From contig JBFJWU010000111.1 of NCBI GenBank assembly GCA_041623475.1, forward strand, positions 1-9,451: a DNA stretch of 9,451 nucleotides, given 5' to 3'. A program made the translations under genes and the position numbers. Source of the DNA: JBFJWU01 sp041623475 [NCBI: bacterium] (GTDB taxonomy: Bacteria > J088). The notes beneath the pieces were generated by a model. The model was not told where the DNA came from, did not search any database, and was given only the letters and a program-made list of their open reading frames with translations. This document shows positions 1 through 6,391 of the stretch, in pieces (within the stretch, counting starts at the first letter, position 1; each line of letters opens with the position of its first letter).

Positions 1-315
1 CATCGCCTGGTTATAGATAAACGGCGATGTGCCAACGATACTGTCCCCTGCAGTGGCACGAATCTGGGATTCGATGTCACGGTAACTTTCAATCGCACCG
101 CCGCTGCGGAGGGTCACAATATGGGCGTTTGTGCCCAGGATTTTTTCGCGCAGGTCGTGCTGGAGCCCGTTCATGACACTGAGCACGACAACCATGGCCA
201 TCACCCCTGTCGTCACCCCGAGGATGCTGATCAGGGTAATAAATGAAATAAAACCCTGCTTGCGGCGACTGGTCAGGTATCTCAGCCCGACCAGCAGTTC
301 AAATCGATTGTTCAT
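1..315 (-). CDS. lolC: LolC/LolE-family lipoprotein-releasing transmembrane protein, N-terminal part
   Basis: Only the first 105 residues are in the window; the gene continues beyond base 1. LolC/LolE proteins are the membrane subunits of the LolCDE ABC transporter, which extracts lipoproteins from the inner membrane and hands them to LolA. The visible part starts MNNRFELLVGLRYL, then has a basic stretch (SRRKQG) and one long hydrophobic segment at about residues 21-47 (FISFITLISILGV, ending VLSVMNG), then the start of a periplasmic domain (LGTNAHIV). This pattern matches the conserved N-terminus of the family. The ATG overlaps the lysS stop by four bases (ATGA), and AGG lies 8 nt upstream inside lysS, so translation is probably coupled to lysS. 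LolC cannot be told from LolE or a fused LolC/E on this fragment. The family call is firm; the symbol is provisional. Confidence 0.88.
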   Translation of the reverse strand, partial: MNNRFELLVGLRYLTSRRKQGFISFITLISILGVTTGVMAMVVVLSVMNGLQHDLREKILGTNAHIVTLRSGGAIESYRDIESQIRATAGDSIVGTSPFIYNQAM

Positions 316-2075
316 TGCTGCTGCCTGGGTCGTGCCAGGGGAAACAGGATCACGTCACGGATGCTGGGCGCATCGGTCAATAACATCACCAGCCGGTCAA
401 TCCCGATGCCTTCACCCGATGTCGGCGGCAAACCATGTTCAAGCGCCCGCAGGTAATCCTCGTCAATCCCGGTTGCTTCGGCATCGCCGTACCCTTTGGC
501 TCGGGCCTGGAACTCGAATCGTTTGCGCTGGTCATCGGGATCATTGAGTTCCTGGAATCCATTGGCGATCTCGCGGCCTGCGATCATCAACTCGAATCGC
601 GCCGTCAGGTGACTGTCGACCGGTGTGCCGTCATCGCGGCGGGTTTCCAGCCGTCGGGCCAGTGGACTCACCGCCAATGGGAACTCGGTCACAAAAGTCG
701 GATCCTGCAACTTGTCCTCGACCTCGGCCTCGAAAATCAGCATGGCAATTGCCCCGGCCAGGACCCTGGGATCCTCACCTTGGGACGATTTGTGGTCAAC
801 TGCGTCAATCAATTTGGCGCGGAATGGCTGGTCGTCACAAAAGCGGCGGATCACCGCCGCGACCGCCTGTTCTTCCAGTTGCTCTGGCGGGGGCACGTCG
901 TCCAGTCCCGCTGCCTGCAGAATTCCCGCCAGATCCGGCGGATTAAACGTTTCCAGCAGCTTCCGGCACAGGTCCCCTTTGGGCACGTCACAGTCAAGGG
1001 CGGCGCGCGCCGTGTCACCGACGGCCAGCAGGACGGATTCGTCAGAAATATCCGTATGCCGGCAAATCAGTTCATAGACCGATGCGCGGTCGAAGGAATC
1101 GAATGAGATATCCTGCCCCTGGTACGTGACCGTCGTCGTCCCGCAAATATCCTGCGCCAGCGACCTGATCAGCTCTTCGGTCAGGTCCATCAGGTCATCG
1201 ACCGTCGCATACGCCTGGTAGAACTCCAGCATCGTAAACTCCGGATTATGCTGGGTACTGATGCCTTCGTTGCGAAAGTTACGGTTGATTTCGTAGACAC
1301 GGTCGAAACCGCCAACAACCAGTCGTTTCAAGTACAGTTCCGGTGCGATCCGGAGCACCAGTGGGATATCCAGGGCGTTGTGATGGGTCTCGAATGGGCG
1401 TGCCGCGGCTCCGGATGCCTTGCCCTGCAACATCGGTGTCTCGACTTCCAGGAACCCCCGGTCGTCAAAAAATCGCCGAATCGCCCGGATTACCGCAACC
1501 CGGTCTGTAAACCGTTTGCGACTGTCGTCGTTGGCCAGCATATCCAGGTATCGCTGGCGATAACGGGTCTCGACATCCGTCAGACCGTGCCATTTTTCCG
1601 GTAAACCACGCAATGCCTTGGAATGAAAGTGAAGATCAACAATCCGAACCGTCAATTCATCGGTCTTGGTACGAAATAATGGACCGCGAACGCCAATAAA
1701 ATCACCCAGGTCGAGGACCTTCTTGAACAGTTCGAAACCGGTTTCGTTCAGCTGGTCTTTTGCAAAATGAACCTGGATTCGACCGGTTGCATCAGCGATC
1801 TCAGCAAACCCGGCTTTGCCAAACCGACGCAACGCTGTGATCCGTCCGGACAATTCAACCGTTTCACCAGATGCATCAAGCGTTTCGGCATCCATCGCAT
1901 CGTACTGATCGCGCACAGACTGAATGGCGTGCTGCGGCTGGAAATCAGTCCCCCAAAACGGATCCAGGCCCAGCTCGCGCAGGCGATCCGCTTTGCTGCG
2001 ACGCTGCTGGACGTACTCGTCGTCGGTCGGGACCTCGGTCACGTGGTCCTCGGCCTCTGTTGGCTGTTCAGGCAC
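312..2075 (-). CDS. lysS: Lysyl-tRNA synthetase, class II, with an internal insertion
   Basis: Charges tRNA-Lys with lysine in the cytoplasm using ATP. The protein is 587 residues, against roughly 500 for the usual bacterial enzyme (remembered family size). The OB-fold anticodon-binding domain is at about 70-150 (VELSGRITALRRFGKAGF). Class II motif 1 lies near 207-216 (GFLEVETPML), motif 2 at 267-280 (FRNEGISTQHNPEF) and motif 3 at 554-565 (GEGIGIDRLVML). Other family hallmarks are the HHNALD and LRIAPELYLK segments and EIANGFQELNDP at 502-513. About 70 extra residues sit between the SVYELI segment (332-337) and DPTFVTEFP (458-466), and the N-terminus is about 20 residues longer than usual. 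All catalytic motifs are intact, so it should be active. The start is GTG, supported by AGGAG nine bases upstream. It follows a 123-bp spacer and is coupled to the LolC-type gene downstream. Confidence 0.96.
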   Translation of the reverse strand: MPEQPTEAEDHVTEVPTDDEYVQQRRSKADRLRELGLDPFWGTDFQPQHAIQSVRDQYDAMDAETLDASGETVELSGRITALRRFGKAGFAEIADATGRIQVHFAKDQLNETGFELFKKVLDLGDFIGVRGPLFRTKTDELTVRIVDLHFHSKALRGLPEKWHGLTDVETRYRQRYLDMLANDDSRKRFTDRVAVIRAIRRFFDDRGFLEVETPMLQGKASGAAARPFETHHNALDIPLVLRIAPELYLKRLVVGGFDRVYEINRNFRNEGISTQHNPEFTMLEFYQAYATVDDLMDLTEELIRSLAQDICGTTTVTYQGQDISFDSFDRASVYELICRHTDISDESVLLAVGDTARAALDCDVPKGDLCRKLLETFNPPDLAGILQAAGLDDVPPPEQLEEQAVAAVIRRFCDDQPFRAKLIDAVDHKSSQGEDPRVLAGAIAMLIFEAEVEDKLQDPTFVTEFPLAVSPLARRLETRRDDGTPVDSHLTARFELMIAGREIANGFQELNDPDDQRKRFEFQARAKGYGDAEATGIDEDYLRALEHGLPPTSGEGIGIDRLVMLLTDAPSIRDVILFPLARPRQQQ

Positions 2076-2084
2076 GGTTTCGTG

Positions 2085-2089
2085 CTCCT
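2085..2089 (-). promoter_or_regulatory. Ribosome-binding site of lysS
   Basis: AGGAG on the minus strand, nine bases before a GTG codon. It decides the GTG start, because no in-frame ATG lies near the beginning of the reading frame. Confidence 0.7.
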
Positions 2090-2125
2090 GGATGGCTTGA
2101 AGATCTATCTGGATGGATACCGCTT

Positions 2126-2131
2126 ATTGTA
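2126..2131 (-). promoter_or_regulatory. Possible -10 element of a lysS promoter
   Basis: The spacer between the small lipoprotein gene and lysS contains TACAAT on the minus strand, one mismatch from the sigma-70 -10 consensus TATAAT. It would give a leader of about 44 nt. No good -35 hexamer lies 16-18 bases upstream: the sequence there is GTGTGTG, and the nearest TTGTAC is about 25 bases away. The position is sensible for a housekeeping gene behind an unrelated operon, but this is a weak, sequence-only call. The rest of the spacer (2076-2198) shows no clear hairpin terminator. Confidence 0.3.
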
Positions 2132-2198
2132 TCGCATCGATTCCAGCGCACACACGGTACAACAGGGATTTTTTGAAGTCTCGCGATAGGACATGTGA

Positions 2199-2672
2199 TT
2201 AATGGGCAGGCAGGATCCTGACTGGCTCGCCATTCTGCTGCTCCACCCGCCCCGATGTCGGCTGCAGGCCACCCTGGTGACTGAATCCGCCAACGGTGGC
2301 CGTGGCGATCCGGGTCTGGGTACGCCCGCCAGTATCCATGGTTACGGTAACAACCAGCAGACCATGCGCATGTTCCGGCAGTGTGATCGGCTGCGCCCAA
2401 AGCTCGCCCGACTGAACATCGGCCAGCCGCCACGCACGTTGTTTGATCGACAAGCCGGCGCTGCCGCGAATATTGACGTGCACATTGCGGGCGGCCGCCT
2501 GGAACTCGACGGTGATCCGGGCATCCTGCCCGTCAACCAGCATATTGATGCCCACGGGCGCGCCCGGTTTGCCCCGGACCGGCGATCTGGCTGGATCGCT
2601 GTCACATCCGGCCAGGACAACAGCAACGGTGCCCAGGATCACGGCAAGAGAATAGCTACGGTCGAAACGCAT
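2199..2672 (-). CDS. Small putative lipoprotein of unknown function
   Basis: The product is 157 residues and I do not recognise a family. It begins MRFDRSYS, followed by a hydrophobic stretch and a good lipobox V-L-A-G-C with the lipidated cysteine at residue 23. The mature part is rich in alternating hydrophobic residues (ARITVEFQA, LLVVTVTMD, TRIATATVG), suggesting a beta-sandwich domain, followed by a polar tail ending PVRILPAH. The residue after the lipidated cysteine is Asp, which in E. coli acts as a Lol-avoidance signal and would keep it in the inner membrane; that rule may not hold in this organism. The ATG at 2672 was chosen because AGG lies nine bases upstream; an ATG six bases earlier (2678) is also possible. 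The reading frame stays open further upstream to 2864, but that part is the shadow of the preceding gene. It overlaps the peptidase gene by 17 bases, so the two are probably co-translated. Confidence 0.75.
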   Translation of the reverse strand: MRFDRSYSLAVILGTVAVVLAGCDSDPARSPVRGKPGAPVGINMLVDGQDARITVEFQAAARNVHVNIRGSAGLSIKQRAWRLADVQSGELWAQPITLPEHAHGLLVVTVTMDTGGRTQTRIATATVGGFSHQGGLQPTSGRVEQQNGEPVRILPAH

Positions 2673-4719
2673 CAACATCTGCCTGGTACGCCTCGTTCTC
2701 GCCGAAACCCTGGATAACGACCACATAATCAACGCCCTCTTCGGACTGGAACGTGCCCTGCTCTTTCCCGGACAACGAATCCCTGGCCACCAGCAGTTGT
2801 CCCCGGTCGTAGACGTACAGGTCCACATCCTGCACCGCATCGACACTGACCCCGATTCGGCCACCGTAGCCAGAAAGCTTCAGATAGCGGTTTTGACCGG
2901 CGTGATTAAACGGAACGGTCCCGCGAAAAGTCAACCCGATATCACCACCGGGAATGTTCAGTTCGCGATACAGCGGCAAGGTCCCCGGCCCGCCGCCTGC
3001 GACGGTTGAACCGGTATTCGACTCGCCGGTGCCCCACTCGTCCAGCACAGGACCAAACTTGTGCTTGGCGGTCAGGTCATCGACGCCACCTGCTGCATCC
3101 GGTCGGACCCGTTTGATACCGTCCAGGAAAGAGAACACAGTCGTCAGGGCCGATGTTGTCCGCTGGTCGGCCTGGAGGACATCGATTATGGCGTCCAGGC
3201 CAATGGCCACCTTGTCCCACGGTTCATCCGCGTCATCATCGGCGAGGTCCAGCAGGATCGCCTGGATTGAGGATTCCGAGAACCAACCGGGATTGGGATC
3301 GGCGCTGCCACTATTGTCCTGGACGTCAAAGAAACTGGTCAGGACCTGTTCCGGCCCGAAGCTGTCCGAGTAGATCGTGTCCGGAAACAACACAATGGCG
3401 CTGAGCCCGTTTCCCCAGCCTTCGCTGAAGGCGACCCGGGCATCCAGCAGGTCACCAATTGAATGGGCACCGCCAACCGAGTCCGCACGACTGAAAGACG
3501 TTTCAAAATAGTGTCCCCATTCGTGGACGAGCACGTGGTCATCGTACTCGTCGGTGTCGACGTCTTCCTGCCCGAGTATGTACAGTTGCGAGCCGTCCCA
3601 GAAAGATGTCGTGATCTGGCCCTCGGATATGCGGCCCGATTCAGGCCGGTTCAGCTCGCTCCAGTTGATTCTCAGTTCGGGAAAGTCCGACGAGGCAATT
3701 GTCGAAACCGCATTGGCCGCACGCAGCGACGTGTCCAGGATCGCAAATGGTGCGGCCGCCCTCGCAAACCGGTACCGCCCGTCGGACCAGCCACTGCGAG
3801 CCGAGACAGGAACGGTCACGCCCTGACTGAGGTCAATGAATCGCGATTCCAGCACGTACAACGCGTTTCCCGCCGTATTGTCCTGGATGCGGATTGACGG
3901 TTGCGTTGTCCGGGCCTCAAACTGCAACCGCACGAGATTTGCGCCACTGTGTTCAAAAGTGACTGCACCATTTCGAACCGTCGACTGATCCAGGGTCCTG
4001 CCGGATTCATCGTCGACTAGCCGGACCGGTACGGGGGGCATATCGGCAAAATATGACGCGGTATAGTCAAGGCCACCGTCGTTGACCCCATCCGATGTTG
4101 ACGCGATCGACTCAACCCGTTCGTAACGGATCCGGGCGTGCAGCTGCCAGTCTCCCTGCCGGCGCACTTTTATCGCTGTTTCTGCGGAAACCGGTTCTGA
4201 ATTGCCAGTGCATGACAATACAAAGCGCGACGACGTTGAGGCGGTCAGGTCGATCGCCCCGCCAGGCACGGCTGCATCGCCCAGGCCAGTATCGAGACTG
4301 CATGCCTGGGCATTCTGTACCTCCCACGCAAGGGAAAACGAATCACCCGGATCGATGAATTCAGGACTGGTCGCGAACGAGACAATGTCGATCGCCGGAT
4401 TGCGGACGCCGACAAAGGCCTGGCGGCTGAAACTGGTGCCGCCACGCACGCACGTCAGCGTATACGTTGCAGAGGTCTTCGGTCTAAGTGCGTGCAACCC
4501 TTCGCCCGTCGTTACGGATCCGATGCCCTGGTCCAATTCGCAGGAATCCACGCCGGTGGTGGTCCAGAACAGGTACACCAGTTCTCCGGCATCGACCATG
4601 TCCGCCGTAGCATAGAATTCGTTGATCCCGTTTGCACCACCGCAACTGACACACAGGCACAGCAGGACCGTGAAAACAGTCGGCAATCCCGGAAATCTGA
4701 TTTTAGGCACCTCTGACAT
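2656..4719 (-). CDS. Exported HExxH metallopeptidase candidate with Ig-like repeats and PPC-like C-terminus
   Basis: The product is 687 residues. A hydrophobic N-terminal segment (about 10-25) ends in CVSCGG; Cys26 may be lipidated, but Cys at -3 makes this a poor lipobox. Two similar Ig-like units follow at about 32-107 and 108-186, each with a cysteine pair 30 residues apart (C60/C90 and C140/C170) and a C-x-LD-x-G-[IL]-G motif. The catalytic signature is HEWGH at 399-403, preceded by hydrophobic HVLV, with FSEGWGNG following; Glu433 is a likely third zinc ligand, as in gluzincins. The last ~95 residues (RYLKLSGYGGRIGV, DVDLYVYD, YVVVIQGFGENE) resemble a bacterial pre-peptidase C-terminal (PPC) domain. 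The likely role is a periplasmic or surface protease; the substrate is unknown. It lies 27 bases after the preceding gene with no strong ribosome-binding site, consistent with operon expression. The fold and zinc-site assignments rest on motifs only. Confidence 0.85.
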   Translation of the reverse strand: MSEVPKIRFPGLPTVFTVLLCLCVSCGGANGINEFYATADMVDAGELVYLFWTTTGVDSCELDQGIGSVTTGEGLHALRPKTSATYTLTCVRGGTSFSRQAFVGVRNPAIDIVSFATSPEFIDPGDSFSLAWEVQNAQACSLDTGLGDAAVPGGAIDLTASTSSRFVLSCTGNSEPVSAETAIKVRRQGDWQLHARIRYERVESIASTSDGVNDGGLDYTASYFADMPPVPVRLVDDESGRTLDQSTVRNGAVTFEHSGANLVRLQFEARTTQPSIRIQDNTAGNALYVLESRFIDLSQGVTVPVSARSGWSDGRYRFARAAAPFAILDTSLRAANAVSTIASSDFPELRINWSELNRPESGRISEGQITTSFWDGSQLYILGQEDVDTDEYDDHVLVHEWGHYFETSFSRADSVGGAHSIGDLLDARVAFSEGWGNGLSAIVLFPDTIYSDSFGPEQVLTSFFDVQDNSGSADPNPGWFSESSIQAILLDLADDDADEPWDKVAIGLDAIIDVLQADQRTTSALTTVFSFLDGIKRVRPDAAGGVDDLTAKHKFGPVLDEWGTGESNTGSTVAGGGPGTLPLYRELNIPGGDIGLTFRGTVPFNHAGQNRYLKLSGYGGRIGVSVDAVQDVDLYVYDRGQLLVARDSLSGKEQGTFQSEEGVDYVVVIQGFGENEAYQADVDAFRP

Positions 4720-4746
4720 TCTGGTCAGGATACCGGATCAGGCGAT

Positions 4747-5166
4747 TCAGGATGCCGTTTCGCCCTCGGTGGCTGTCCGTGCAACACTGGGGCGCTGTAC
4801 GTCAATCCGCTCGACAAGCACGCGACCGCCAATCGTTTCGCGGAATAAGACCGTCGCCTGCAGCGGGACGTGATGATTCAAGACTGTGGTAAACGACCAG
4901 CCCTGGGGGAAACGGACAGTTGCAGTCGGACCCAGACGATACGTCCGGCCCGTCGCGGTCGTAATGGCACCGGGGACAACCCTTGTAATTGTTTGCGAAC
5001 TGGATGGTAGATTGCTGGCCTTCTGCTGAACCGGTTCCCACAGGAAGGCAGGCATGGATAGTGCGATAACCACTGCCGACAGTTCACCCACCCATCGGCG
5101 ACGACGCCTGCTGTGGAGCCGCATGCCTTCCAGGCCCTGGCTTTTGACCCGTGGCGTTGCCGTCAC
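4747..5166 (-). CDS. Small signal-anchored protein of unknown function in the pilus operon
   Basis: The product is 139 residues and I recognise no family. A very basic stretch (SRRRRRW, 19-25) precedes a hydrophobic segment at about 26-43 with no obvious cleavage site, so it is probably anchored in the inner membrane with the rest in the periplasm. The exported part (about 60-126) looks beta-rich (TYRLGPTATVRF, ATVLF, GGRVLVERIDV) and ends in a polar tail. The GTG start lies two bases after the pilV stop, with only a weak GGGA upstream. An internal ATG at 5124 (residue 15) starts directly before the basic stretch and may be the true start, giving 125 residues. The order and spacing place it in the pilus operon. 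Its exported part resembles, by eye, the small protein behind pilY1 (6388-6738). Confidence 0.65.
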   Translation of the reverse strand: MTATPRVKSQGLEGMRLHSRRRRRWVGELSAVVIALSMPAFLWEPVQQKASNLPSSSQTITRVVPGAITTATGRTYRLGPTATVRFPQGWSFTTVLNHHVPLQATVLFRETIGGRVLVERIDVQRPSVARTATEGETAS

Positions 5167-5168
5167 GA

Positions 5169-5759
5169 TCAGATCCCGTTCGCCTTGCTGAAACTGACCC
5201 GGACAAAGCGATTGTTGGCGATCGAATCACCACCATCCCAACCGACAACCAGTTCGACAGCGCGGTTACCGGTAACGGGAACGTCGCACGCAACGTTCCA
5301 GACAACCCGATACGCTGTGCCCCGGTAGCGAACTTCCAGGTCTGCGGGTGTCGACCCGCTGTCGGGCACAACAACCAATTGATCGGTGCCGCCGGCGACA
5401 GACGTTCCCAGGACCCAGTTTAATTCTGACGCATCGACAGGGTGGTCCGGGTCACAGTCGAACCCGGACGACGCGTCACCACCGATACAGGACAGGGTCG
5501 CCGCGCCGCCACCGTCCAGATCTGCCAACAGCCCCGTACCAGGGCAGCCGGCCGTTGCCGATGTCATCAACGCCGATCGGACAGTCTGGGCAAGTTCGGT
5601 CGCCGCACTTGCCCGATCCGCATCAGCCGACTGGGTTTGCGCCCAGTTAATTGCCGTAAACGAAAAATTCAATCCCAGGGCCAGGACGAGCGCCGCGACG
5701 CTGACTTCGACAAGGGTAAAGCCGGAACTGCTGTGTGAATGTTTTCTGGCCGTACGCAT
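5169..5759 (-). CDS. pilV: Type IV prepilin-like minor pilin, PilV-type
   Basis: The product is 196 residues with a class III signal: a short basic leader (MRTARKHSHSSS), then G13-FTLVEVSVAALVLALGL with Glu at position +5 of the mature protein. PilD-type peptidases cut after the Gly and methylate the new Phe. The hydrophobic helix continues into a polar, coil-like segment (SADADRASAATELAQTVRSAL) and then a cysteine-containing globular head (C72, C91, C102, C158). PilV-type minor pilins sit in a complex at the pilus tip that primes assembly together with PilY1. An acidic loop at 101-112 (DCDPDHPVDASE) has EF-hand-like spacing. The ATG was chosen because the leader is then of normal length and the codon shares one base with the fimT stop (TGATG), implying coupling; in-frame codons further upstream lie inside fimT. 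PilV is favoured by position after FimT; another minor pilin type is possible. Confidence 0.85.
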   Translation of the reverse strand: MRTARKHSHSSSGFTLVEVSVAALVLALGLNFSFTAINWAQTQSADADRASAATELAQTVRSALMTSATAGCPGTGLLADLDGGGAATLSCIGGDASSGFDCDPDHPVDASELNWVLGTSVAGGTDQLVVVPDSGSTPADLEVRYRGTAYRVVWNVACDVPVTGNRAVELVVGWDGGDSIANNRFVRVSFSKANGI

Positions 5760-6391
5760 CAGTGGCTGCTTTGCACTGCGCCAGAAGCGGCAATATCGAT
5801 GACACCCCATTGCTGGCTTTCCGTGTTCTCCAGGTAGATCCGGACCGGACATTCAAATCCGTCGGCACCAATCGCGCGTCCGTCGCGCGGATCGAATAAC
5901 ACGACTGACGTATCACCGAACACGGCAGGCCGTTCGCATACCGTTCCGACCGGACCAAACGACCCTGGTGCACCATCGACAATCTGGATTGGACGGGCAG
6001 CCGGACTGGTTCCCCGTTCGATGTCGACGCGAATCGCCGGAAACGCTTCGGAAACCTCGCCTTCGCCAGAGCCCAGGAATCCGTCGCCATCCGTGTCCGA
6101 CCAGTCCAGGAGGTAGTCGGAATCTGTGTCGGACCAGCGGAACACTTCGATCCGGTCCGATTGAAACCGCAGCCCAATCGCCCGGCCTTGAGCCACGGCA
6201 AGTCCCCGGGCATTACGGATGCCATTAGCAGCAACTGTCATCGCATTCGGCAGCATTTGCTGTTCGGAAGCCTCACGGACATTGGTCACAGCCAATGCCG
6301 AGACAATGCCGATGACCCCGGCGACGACCATCAGTTCGACCAGCGAAAAGCCGCTCGTGCCTGTCGGCCGAATATTCACCATTTGTCTCAC
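5759..6391 (-). CDS. fimT: Prepilin-like minor pilin, FimT/GspH family
   Basis: The product is 210 residues with a class III signal: leader MRQMVNIRPTGTSG, then FSLVELMVVAGVIGIVSALAV with Glu19 at +5. The helix region is followed by a segment typical of FimT/GspH proteins (GIRNARGLAVAQGRAIGLRF, 57-76), where the family has its ARSEAI-type motif, and then a beta-rich head with C152 and C181. FimT/GspH proteins are minor components of type IV pili or type II secretion pseudopili; PilV and PilY1 nearby favour the pilus. The head contains a tandem duplication of an acidic WSDTDxD unit at 86-107, the second copy forming a perfect EF-hand loop. The C-terminus reads SGAVQSSH and lacks the Arg residues seen in DNA-binding FimT proteins. 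The GTG start overlaps the preceding stop (GTGA); an ATG three codons in (6382) is an alternative. Confidence 0.87.
   Translation of the reverse strand: MRQMVNIRPTGTSGFSLVELMVVAGVIGIVSALAVTNVREASEQQMLPNAMTVAANGIRNARGLAVAQGRAIGLRFQSDRIEVFRWSDTDSDYLLDWSDTDGDGFLGSGEGEVSEAFPAIRVDIERGTSPAARPIQIVDGAPGSFGPVGTVCERPAVFGDTSVVLFDPRDGRAIGADGFECPVRIYLENTESQQWGVIDIAASGAVQSSH
6071..6136 (-). repeat. Tandem 33-bp duplication inside fimT
   Basis: Two adjacent 33-base units on the minus strand encode WSDTDSDYLLD and WSDTDGDGFLG. By hand count they agree at 24 of 33 positions, with the first half (TGGTCxGACACxGAT) nearly identical. The unit is in frame and adds exactly 11 residues, so it duplicates a DxDxD acidic loop without breaking the gene. 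Confidence 0.75.

Noticed and set aside
435-1106. Plus-strand open frame of 223 codons opposite lysS
   Set aside because: It lies entirely antisense to a clear LysS coding region, and its translation shows no family features; it is a by-product of the GC-rich codon pattern.
2090-2198. Rho-independent terminator after the lipoprotein gene
   Set aside because: The spacer has a short A-run on the minus strand (in TTCAAAAAATCCC) but no GC-rich hairpin followed by a T-run.
2068-2433. Minus-strand frame of 121 codons overlapping the lipoprotein gene and lysS start
   Set aside because: It is out of frame with the lipoprotein, which has a good lipobox and start; its sequence is low in hydrophobic order and covers the lysS ribosome-binding site.
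2673-2864. Upstream extension of the small lipoprotein frame to 2864
   Set aside because: The extension lies inside the C-terminal coding region of the peptidase, has Cys/Trp/Arg-rich shadow composition, and would bury the signal peptide in the middle of the protein.
5089-5112. Tat signal in the 139-aa protein (SRRRRRW)
   Set aside because: The run of arginines contains RR but the surrounding residues do not follow the Tat consensus, and no cleavage site follows; a positive-inside signal anchor explains it better.
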